From the NCBI GenBank assembly GCA_003233295.1, contig QILJ01000344.1, positions 1-5,804 of the forward strand: a DNA stretch of 5,804 bases, written 5' to 3'. Position 1 is the first letter of the stretch. The number at the start of each line of letters is the position of its first letter. This document shows positions 1 to 4,810 of the stretch, piece by piece. The translations under genes were made by a program, and so were the position numbers. A model generated the notes under the pieces. That model saw only the letters and a list, made by a program, of their open reading frames with translations, had not been told where the DNA came from and did no database searches. The stretch is from Ignavibacteria bacterium (GTDB lineage: Bacteria; Bacteroidota; Ignavibacteria; Ignavibacteriales; Melioribacteraceae).

Positions 1-356
1 TTTATGTGATTTTCATTCACTACTTTAAGAAACGGTTTACTGCTTTCGGTAAGATGAACAATTACATTCCTCTTATCCTTCTGATCCACTTTTCTTTCGA
101 TATATTTTTTCTCTTCTAGAGATGTTAAAATATGAGTGATTCGACCTGGAGTAAGGTTCATCTGGATAGCGATACTCTTTATTGCAATACTTGGACTTTC
201 TCTGAAAAGTCTAAGGCATCTAAACTCTGCAGGTGTAAGGTCATATTTAGCAGCGAAAAAATGTTCTTTATTGGTACAAGTTCTGGCTAATTCACATGTT
301 AAATGAGCCATTAATTCAGCCATCGAATTATTATCGTTTTTCGATCGTATTTCCAT
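1..356 (-). CDS. MarR-family transcriptional regulator, C-terminus cut by window edge
   Basis: This is the first 118 residues of a winged-helix repressor of the MarR family, whose members are usually about 140-150 residues and bind palindromic operators as dimers. The ATG is at 356-354, with an AAGGA ribosome binding site at 363-367, seven bases upstream. A helical N-terminus is followed by the helix-turn-helix core: LTPAEFRCL at 40-48, then a recognition-helix region at about 67-80 (NLTPGRITHILTSL). The wing shows the family signature D94-K95-R96 followed by L102-T103. The C-terminal dimerisation helix lies outside the window. Cys21, Cys27 and Cys47 are present; whether they sense redox is unknown. 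The gene is divergent from rfbC, and a perfect inverted repeat lies in its own promoter, suggesting autorepression. The family is clear; the ligand and targets cannot be told. Confidence 0.88.
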   Translation of the reverse strand, partial: MEIRSKNDNNSMAELMAHLTCELARTCTNKEHFFAAKYDLTPAEFRCLRLFRESPSIAIKSIAIQMNLTPGRITHILTSLEEKKYIERKVDQKDKRNVIVHLTESSKPFLKVVNENHI

Positions 357-381
357 ATCTATTCCTTAATTGTTTTATAAG

Positions 382-413
382 CAAAAATAATTCTATTTAT
401 TTGAATTATCAAG
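382..413 (-). promoter_or_regulatory. Bacteroidota-type promoter for the marR-like gene
   Basis: Read on the minus strand, TATTTTTG (389 to 382) matches the Bacteroidota -7 consensus TAnnTTTG exactly. CTTG (413 to 410) lies 20 nt upstream, where the TTTG/TTG -33 box is expected. Transcription would begin around 375, giving a leader of about 20 nt that contains the AAGGA site before the ATG at 356. The match is by eye in AT-rich DNA, so it remains a prediction. Confidence 0.5.
387..409. promoter_or_regulatory. Perfect inverted repeat, candidate MarR operator
   Basis: ATAATTC (387-393) and GAATTAT (403-409) are exact reverse complements separated by nine bases. The 23-bp element fills the spacer between the predicted -33 and -7 boxes of the divergent regulator and ends 31 bp from its start codon. 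A dimeric repressor bound here would block its own promoter and could also affect the rfbC side. The arms are pure AT apart from one C/G, so a chance occurrence is possible. Confidence 0.45.
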
Positions 414-548
414 TATTTTTACATTCATAAAAGAAAAAGTTTAAATATTTATTTAGGTGCTAAATTAACAGCTGATTTTAATATCGATAAGATAATCTAA
501 AAATTATTATTTTCGGGTGTGAAAAAATTTAATTGTTCAATATTTAAT

Positions 549-586
549 AAAAGGCAAAGGCAAAAGTGAAAGTTGAAAAAACGTTC
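549..586 (+). repeat. GGCAAA/GTGAAA repeat-like block over the rfbC start
   Basis: This stretch reads AAAAGGCAAA, then GGCAAAA, GTGAAA and a TTGAAAAAAC run. It aligns with 1184-1211, which reads AAAAGGCAAA, C, GTGAAA and TGTGAAAAAAC, differing mainly by a six- to seven-base insertion. Both copies are followed within a few bases by TTCA. Here the block supplies the ribosome binding site (AAAGG), the GTG start codon and the first codons of rfbC. Two copies are too few to define a repeat family. Confidence 0.4.
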
Positions 587-1114
587 ATCGAAGGATTATT
601 AATAATTAAACTCGATGTGTTTGAAGATTCGCGAGGATACCTTTTTGAATCTTTCAATAAGAACAGATATAATGAGGCAGGTATTAAAGATGAGTTTGTG
701 CAGGACAATGTTTCTAGATCGAGTAAAAGCACAATTAGAGGATTGCATTATCAGGCGGGGGAATTTGCACAAGGTAAACTTTGTATGGTTCTGCAGGGTA
801 GTGTGATCGATGTTGCCGTTGATATAAGATTCGGTTCACCGACATTTGGCAAGTATTTCAGTGTTGAGCTATCGAAAAAAAATAAAAATCAGATATGGAT
901 TCCCCCGGGTTTTGCGCATGGATTTGCTGTCACATCTGATAATACTATTTTTACATATAAATGTACATCTCACTACAACAAGGAGAGCGAGCGGACTATC
1001 ATTTATAATGATGATGATCTAAATATAGACTGGCAGATCGATAACCCAATTGTGTCAGAGAAGGATCTTAAAGGTATTCCATTTGCGGATATTGAAAAAG
1101 ATTTTAGGATTTAA
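566..1114 (+). CDS. rfbC: dTDP-4-dehydrorhamnose 3,5-epimerase (RmlC)
   Basis: The product is a cytoplasmic cupin enzyme of dTDP-L-rhamnose synthesis. It converts dTDP-4-dehydro-6-deoxy-glucose to dTDP-4-dehydro-L-rhamnose by epimerising C3 and C5. At 182 residues it has the normal RmlC length. Family motifs run in order: DSRGYLFESF at 21-30, RGLHYQ at 58-63 with the catalytic base His61, K71 in QGKL, the IPPGFAHGF cupin segment at 112-120 with His118, Tyr131 as the expected general acid, and SEKD at 164-167. The start is GTG: an in-frame TAA at 548-550 leaves no upstream start, the next in-frame Met is residue 74, and AAAGG at 556-560 is spaced correctly. rfbA and rfbB are not adjacent, so the gene appears to stand alone, divergent from the marR-like gene and convergent with bshA. 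The bases around its start resemble a repeat block found downstream of the gene. Confidence 0.95.
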   Translation: MKVEKTFIEGLLIIKLDVFEDSRGYLFESFNKNRYNEAGIKDEFVQDNVSRSSKSTIRGLHYQAGEFAQGKLCMVLQGSVIDVAVDIRFGSPTFGKYFSVELSKKNKNQIWIPPGFAHGFAVTSDNTIFTYKCTSHYNKESERTIIYNDDDLNIDWQIDNPIVSEKDLKGIPFADIEKDFRI

Positions 1115-1163
1115 AAACAAGTACTTCAATTTGTTATTTATATTTGACTATTCTATAATCATA

Positions 1164-1180
1164 TTGCGGCAAAGCCGCAA
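1164..1180. repeat. Perfect mini-hairpin TTGCGGC-AAA-GCCGCAA
   Basis: A seven-base stem with five G/C pairs closes a three-base loop, 50 bp after the rfbC stop codon. It is conspicuous in otherwise AT-rich DNA. There is no T-run on either side in the direction of transcription, so it may be a small dispersed palindrome or a 3'-end stabiliser rather than a terminator. Its left half, TGCGGCAAA, recurs at 1365-1373. Confidence 0.6.
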
Positions 1181-1182
1181 GT

Positions 1183-1250
1183 GAAAAGGCAAACGTGAAA
1201 TGTGAAAAAACAACTTCAATATTTCATACTTCTATTTTCACGTTTGTTTC
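1183..1250. repeat. Imperfect inverted repeat with CAAACGTGAAA arms
   Basis: CAAACGTGAAA (1190-1200) is the exact reverse complement of TTTCACGTTTG (1236-1246). A flanking GAAA (1183-1186) pairs with TTTC (1247-1250) if AGG at 1187-1189 is bulged out. Inside, TGTGAAA (1201-1207) can pair with TTTCATA (1222-1228) through one G-U. The left side carries three GTGAAA words (1181, 1195 and 1202). The structure resembles REP-like or miniature repeat elements, but no copy count can be made from this window. Confidence 0.5.
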
Positions 1251-1322
1251 CCAAAAATATAGTTTGTCATAAAATATCTTAACAAAAAAAACACAAATTT
1301 GACAATCAATACTATAGTAATA

Positions 1323-1339
1323 GAACTCCAACGGAGTTC
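1323..1339. repeat. Perfect mini-hairpin GAACTCC-AAC-GGAGTTC
   Basis: This is a second seven-base perfect stem with a three-base loop, the same geometry as the element at 1164-1180 but with an unrelated stem sequence. It lies 46 bp past the bshA stop codon. On the bshA strand it is not followed directly by a T-run, so a terminator call is weak. Confidence 0.55.
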
Positions 1340-1384
1340 AATGTAAATAACCACGGATAAAATCTGCGGCAAAAACTACTGAAC

Positions 1385-2515
1385 TTATTTTCCTAAGATA
1401 CGTTCGTAATATTTTTCGTACTGTGGAATAATTAAATTAATATCAAAATTATTTACTGCACGCTCTCGGGCATTTCGTGAAAATGCTTTATACTTTTTCT
1501 CATTTTTCAAAAGATCAATCGTATAAAGAGCCATTCTGTTTATATCTCCAAACTCAGCAATGTAGCCGGTTTCATTATGCCTCACTAATTCCGGTAATCC
1601 GCCTACGCTGGAACTTACAACAGGTAACCCGCATGCCATAGCTTCCAATGCAGACAGTCCGAAACTTTCGGACTGTGAAGGCATGAGGAACAGATCAGCA
1701 CTATTCAAAATTTCTTCAAGACCATCCTGCTTGCCGAGGAATTTAACATCATCGCTCAGATCAAGTTCTCGAGCAAGTCTTTCACATTCAGATCTATCCG
1801 GTCCGTCGCCTACAAGCACCAGCTTAGCCGGTATCTCCTTTTTAACAAGATCCAAAATTCTTATGGTATCAGTTACTCTTTTTACTATTCTAAAATTTGA
1901 TGTGTGTATTAAAATCTTTTCACTATTCGGCGCAACAGTTTCTCTCATTTTCTGATTGGGATTTATTGTATAAAGAGAAGTATCAATAAAGTTGTGTATA
2001 ACTTCAATGTCAGCTTCTATATTATAGTTTGTAAGAGTTTGCTCTTTTAGGTAACGGGATACTGCTGTTACTCCATCGCTTTCTTCAATGCTGAATTTGA
2101 CAAGAGGCAGAAAAGAGGGTTCCAGCCCGACTAAAGTAATATCTGTTCCATGCAGCGTAGTTATTATTTTAATATCCTTATTATGCGTACGAATTATTTG
2201 CTTTGCCAAATAAGCGCTTGTTGCATGAGGGATGGCATAATGGACATGGAGTAAATCGAGATTTTCAAATTCAATAACTTCCAGCATTTTACTGGTTAGC
2301 GCCAAACCATACAACTGATGTTCGAACAACGGATATTTGCTAAGCTCAACTTCATGGTAATATATATTTTTAACAAAGTGGCTTAATCTGTGCGGGAATG
2401 CGTAGCTGATGAAATGAACCTCGTGTCCTTTTTCTGCCAAGGCTTTTCCAAGTTCAGTTGCAACAACTCCGCTACCCCCGTATGTGGGATAACATGTAAT
2501 TCCAATTTTCATCAT
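1385..2515 (-). CDS. bshA: N-acetyl-alpha-D-glucosaminyl L-malate synthase BshA
   Basis: BshA is a GT-B fold, family 4 glycosyltransferase. It joins UDP-GlcNAc and L-malate to give GlcNAc-malate, the first step of bacillithiol synthesis in the cytoplasm. The 376-residue length matches Bacillus BshA (about 377), and the similarity runs end to end. Visible features are KIGITCYPTYGGSG at 3-16 (the glycine-rich N-terminal loop), HVHYAIPHA at 90-98, LHGTDIT at 121-127, SNFRIVKR at 206-213 (phosphate-binding Arg/Lys), GDGP at 236-239, and the EX7E retaining-transferase motif E283...E291 within ESFGLSALEAMACG. GGLPEL follows at 305-310. The gene starts with tandem ATG codons, and the second (2512-2510) gives the usual MKIGIT start. 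No Shine-Dalgarno sequence is obvious. It appears monocistronic here; bshB and bshC are not in the window. The specific BshA call, rather than a generic family 4 transferase, rests on the KIGITCYP and LHGTDIT blocks. Confidence 0.93.
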   Translation of the reverse strand: MMKIGITCYPTYGGSGVVATELGKALAEKGHEVHFISYAFPHRLSHFVKNIYYHEVELSKYPLFEHQLYGLALTSKMLEVIEFENLDLLHVHYAIPHATSAYLAKQIIRTHNKDIKIITTLHGTDITLVGLEPSFLPLVKFSIEESDGVTAVSRYLKEQTLTNYNIEADIEVIHNFIDTSLYTINPNQKMRETVAPNSEKILIHTSNFRIVKRVTDTIRILDLVKKEIPAKLVLVGDGPDRSECERLARELDLSDDVKFLGKQDGLEEILNSADLFLMPSQSESFGLSALEAMACGLPVVSSSVGGLPELVRHNETGYIAEFGDINRMALYTIDLLKNEKKYKAFSRNARERAVNNFDINLIIPQYEKYYERILGK

Positions 2516-2526
2516 GATTCAAAAAA

Positions 2527-2558
2527 TTTGTAAGTAAATAAATGTAAATGTAGATTTA
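2527..2558 (+). promoter_or_regulatory. Candidate promoter for the kinase-rfbD pair
   Basis: TTTG at 2527-2530 is followed after 20 nt by TAGATTTA at 2551-2558, which fits the TTTG / TAnnTTTG Bacteroidota pattern except for the last base. It lies in the 90-bp divergent spacer, about 48 bp before the kinase ATG. The predicted transcript has no Shine-Dalgarno sequence, only an A/T-rich leader. I could not identify an equally good promoter for bshA on the other strand. Confidence 0.4.
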
Positions 2559-2605
2559 GAAATGAAATTTAACGATTAAAAACATAAAAAGATATTTTTC
2601 ATTAT

Positions 2606-3481
2606 ATGAGCAGAATATTAGTCATAGGTCATACGGTTCTTGATATTATTAAATACGAGGATAATTCCGATACCAGACCCGGCGGAATTTATCACACAAT
2701 TAATACGCTCGTGAATATTAAAGAGGAAAGTGATGAAATTTATCTGGCAACTTTAATTCCAAAAGAGAATTATGAATTGTATAGACATGTTTATAATAAA
2801 GTGAATTTGGATTATTCAACTACAACGGAAAGTATTCCAATTGTAACATTGAGATTATTCGATGATAAAGAACGTCATGAATGCCACCACAAAGCTGCTG
2901 ATAAGATCACGCTGTCATCTCAAATTGACTATAAACAATTTGACGGCATACTGATCAATATGATCTCCGGGTATGATATTGACACTGATGATCTATCTTT
3001 TATTAGAGAACAAAGTAAATGCAGGATTTATTTTGACGTTCATACTTTAGCGCGAGGATATAATATTGACGGTGCAAGAAAATTCAAGCAGATCGAAAAT
3101 GTTGAACGCTGGCTTGAGAATATTGATATTATTCAAATGAACCAAAATGAAATGTGGATGCTGTTTGGTAGAATAAATAAAACAGAATTGATTGAAAAAA
3201 TATTCGTTCTGGGTGTTGAGATTGTTATAATCACAAAGGGTGAAGAGGGTGCAGAAATGTATTTGCGTAACGGTGATGAAATAAGCTTAGATGCATTGAA
3301 TGTTAATGCTGTGAATGTGGTTGGCTGCGGCGATGCTTTCGGAGCATCTTTTCTTTACAGGTTTACTGAAACAGATAATCCCAATACTGCACTTAAGTTC
3401 GCCAATACCGTTGCCGGATTAACGACAACATATGAATCACTAACAGAATATGAGAAATTAAAAAATGATATCGGAAAATAA
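2606..3481 (+). CDS. PfkB/ribokinase-family carbohydrate kinase
   Basis: The protein has 291 residues and a ribokinase-like fold; the expected reaction is ATP-dependent phosphorylation of a sugar or nucleoside. The N-terminal strand ILVIGHTVLDII (4-15) carries the usual Asp at position 13, and a substrate-side di-glycine sits in RPGG (24-27). Further on come NQNE (179-182, the NxxE metal-site motif), TKGEEGA (210-216, ATP site), and GCGDAF (240-245) with the catalytic base Asp243. The signature normally reads DTxGxGD; here the residues before GCGD are NVV, so the usual Asp-Thr pair is missing. The protein is slightly shorter than typical ribokinases (about 300-310). Its 3' end overlaps the rfbD-like gene by 17 nt, so the two are almost certainly co-transcribed and possibly translationally coupled. 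The substrate cannot be deduced; a nucleotide-sugar pathway role is inferred from that partner alone. Confidence 0.85.
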   Translation: MSRILVIGHTVLDIIKYEDNSDTRPGGIYHTINTLVNIKEESDEIYLATLIPKENYELYRHVYNKVNLDYSTTTESIPIVTLRLFDDKERHECHHKAADKITLSSQIDYKQFDGILINMISGYDIDTDDLSFIREQSKCRIYFDVHTLARGYNIDGARKFKQIENVERWLENIDIIQMNQNEMWMLFGRINKTELIEKIFVLGVEIVIITKGEEGAEMYLRNGDEISLDALNVNAVNVVGCGDAFGASFLYRFTETDNPNTALKFANTVAGLTTTYESLTEYEKLKNDIGK

Positions 3482-4385
3482 CTTAATTAAAAATCGCATA
3501 ATGGTACTTGGCTCTAATGGAATGCTTGGTCAAGGGTTAACACAGTATTTTATGTTCAAGAGGGATGTCGAATTATTCTGCGCATCGTTTGAGGATAGTT
3601 CGTTTCTCCCGGAGGTAGAATATTCAAAAGTTGATATTTCTTCCCCTCGTGAGGTGAAACGTTTGATCAACAATTTTTGCCCTGATGTTATCATCAATGC
3701 TGCAGCATATACGAATGTTGATGGCTGTGAAAGTGAAAAAGAATTAGCATGGAAAGTTAATGTTACAGGTGTTGAGAATATTGTAAAGTATATAAAGGGC
3801 TGTAAAGCTCACTTGATACATATGTCATCGGATTATATTTTTGATGGAACTGCCGGACCATACCATGAAACTGATCTTCCTAACCCTATAAGTTACTATG
3901 GCAAAACTAAGCTAGCTGCTGAGAATGCAATTGTTTCGGGCAACGTCCACTATACGATAATTAGAACGAATGTATTATATGGTCCCACAAGGTTTGGACG
4001 ACCGGATTTTGTTAAGTGGGTTGTTAACTCTCTGAGGAATCAAGAGCGGATAAAAATCGTTAATGATCAAATCAACAATCCAACATATATTGATGATCTG
4101 ATCTCTGCAATAGCAAAAATCATTGAAACCAAGAAAAAGGGGATCTATAATATTGGCGGATCGCAACTGCTGTCGCGTTTGGAATTCACGTATAAGATCG
4201 CGGATTATTTTGATCTTGATCAATCACTTATAACAGAGATCGTCACAGCAGAATTACATCAGCCTGCTCCAAGACCGCTAAAATCCGGTTTGGTAAATTT
4301 GAAAGCAGAAACAGAGTTAGGGTATAGACCGCATAAAATCGATGAAACACTTTTCTTGATGAAAAGATACTTAAATGGTTCTTGA
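3465..4385 (+). CDS. rfbD: dTDP-4-dehydrorhamnose reductase (RmlD-like, extended SDR)
   Basis: This 306-residue protein is an extended short-chain dehydrogenase of the RmlD group, which reduces dTDP-4-dehydro-L-rhamnose with NAD(P)H to dTDP-L-rhamnose in the cytoplasm. Motifs in order are the Rossmann glycine loop GSNGMLG (16-22), NAAAYTNVDGCE (78-89), SSDYIFDG (121-128, usually STDYVFDG, so Ser122 replaces the catalytic Thr), YGKTKLAAE (145-153) with Tyr145 and Lys149 of the YxxxK pair, RTNVLYG (167-173), and the C-terminal PAPRP (267-271) typical of this family. I chose the ATG at 3465, inside the kinase gene, because it keeps the whole first beta strand (RIMVLG). The next Met (3501) would trim that strand. 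It overlaps the kinase by 17 nt. RmlD-like proteins also include other 4-keto-sugar reductases, so the exact substrate is less certain than the family. Confidence 0.87.
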   Translation: MISENNLIKNRIMVLGSNGMLGQGLTQYFMFKRDVELFCASFEDSSFLPEVEYSKVDISSPREVKRLINNFCPDVIINAAAYTNVDGCESEKELAWKVNVTGVENIVKYIKGCKAHLIHMSSDYIFDGTAGPYHETDLPNPISYYGKTKLAAENAIVSGNVHYTIIRTNVLYGPTRFGRPDFVKWVVNSLRNQERIKIVNDQINNPTYIDDLISAIAKIIETKKKGIYNIGGSQLLSRLEFTYKIADYFDLDQSLITEIVTAELHQPAPRPLKSGLVNLKAETELGYRPHKIDETLFLMKRYLNGS

Positions 4386-4407
4386 TTAAGTAACGAAATA
4401 TTTTATG

Positions 4408-4611
4408 TTATCTCGAAAGTAAGATCATCGATAAAGCGAATAACAAAAATATTAATGTAGATAATGCCCAAACTGCAATTTTATGTCTCCGAATTCTATT
4501 TTCCATAATCTTACCGTCTTTAATAGAGTTTTCTTTTACAAAATCACCATTGTCAGGATGCCAGTCAGTATGAAAAAGACTATTAATTTGAGTAAGTTCA
4601 GTAAGTTTCAT
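4408..4611 (-). CDS. Small single-pass membrane protein, hypothetical
   Basis: The reading frame encodes 67 residues of no family I recognise. The first 40 or so are polar, with several acidic residues. A basic cluster R41-R42-H43-K44 then abuts one hydrophobic helix at about 45-65 (IAVWALSTLIFLLFALSMILL), and the protein ends two residues later. By the positive-inside rule the N-terminus would be cytoplasmic and the C-terminus anchored, like a tail-anchored protein. No Shine-Dalgarno sequence precedes the ATG at 4611. An internal ATG at 4506 (MENRIRRHK) would give a 32-residue version containing only the basic patch and the helix. It converges on the rfbD-like gene with 22 bp between stop codons. 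The clean basic-then-hydrophobic layout favours a real gene, but the short length means chance cannot be excluded. Confidence 0.5.
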   Translation of the reverse strand: MKLTELTQINSLFHTDWHPDNGDFVKENSIKDGKIMENRIRRHKIAVWALSTLIFLLFALSMILLSR

Positions 4612-4810
4612 TAATTATGGTACAATCGTTTTAAAAATAACGTTCTAAGCTACACAATCATCAGCATTTTAGCAACATTTAGATTTTTCACCGGTAATAT
4701 CTTTGAAACAACTTCCATTTTAAAATAATTATAAACAACCAAAACAGTTAATAAACAAACATTTTTTGTTAATATTAACCAGTTTATCAAATATCTTCAA
4801 ACCTAATATG
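4612..4810. other. AT-rich spacer between the small membrane ORF and the peptidase gene
   Basis: This region lies downstream of the peptidase stop and upstream of the small ORF, both read on the minus strand. I see no coding frame, no clear TAnnTTTG box and no stem-plus-U-tract terminator. Its one notable element is a perfect 12-bp palindrome at 4768-4779. Confidence 0.6.
4768..4779. repeat. Perfect 12-bp palindrome GTTAATATTAAC
   Basis: The twelve bases are self-complementary with no spacer. GTTAAT also occurs as a direct copy at 4747-4752, and ATAAAC (4751-4756) / GTTTAT (4782-4787) forms a flanking six-base inverted pair. It lies about 30 bp after the peptidase stop codon and 157 bp before the small ORF. 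A regulator site is possible, but in such AT-rich DNA chance is a real alternative. Confidence 0.35.

Larger units (their letters stand above)
1115..1384. other. Convergent intergenic spacer rich in hairpins and repeat-like sequence
   Basis: No coding region is evident between the stop codons of rfbC and bshA. The spacer holds a GC-rich mini-hairpin (1164-1180), a GTGAAA-rich inverted repeat (1183-1250), an A-tract (1283-1290), a second mini-hairpin (1323-1339), and a direct copy of TGCGGCAAA at 1165-1173 and 1365-1373. Transcription from both sides must end here, but no hairpin is directly followed by a good U-tract, so no classical intrinsic terminator can be called. Confidence 0.7.

Noticed and set aside
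504..515. Promoter for rfbC around TATTTTCG
   Set aside because: The -7-like box has one mismatch, and no TTTG/TTG lies 17-23 nt upstream, so it is too weak to annotate.
544..806. Overlapping small frames on both strands at the rfbC 5' end
   Set aside because: Both overlap the RmlC N-terminal motifs and have no support of their own.
1164..1180. Intrinsic terminator for rfbC
   Set aside because: The stem is good, but the following bases are GTGAAAAGGC, with no U-tract, so it is listed only as a hairpin.
1683..1955. Plus-strand frame of 90 residues inside bshA
   Set aside because: It lies antisense to a conserved part of BshA (the donor-site region), is Ser/Arg/Leu-rich as shadow frames are, and matches no known protein.
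3975..4223. Minus-strand frame of 82 residues inside the rfbD-like gene
   Set aside because: It is antisense to well-conserved reductase sequence and shows no domain or start signal.
3501..4385. Shorter rfbD start at the ATG at 3501
   Set aside because: It would remove part of the first beta strand preceding the GSNGMLG nucleotide-binding loop, and it has no better ribosome binding site than the ATG at 3465.
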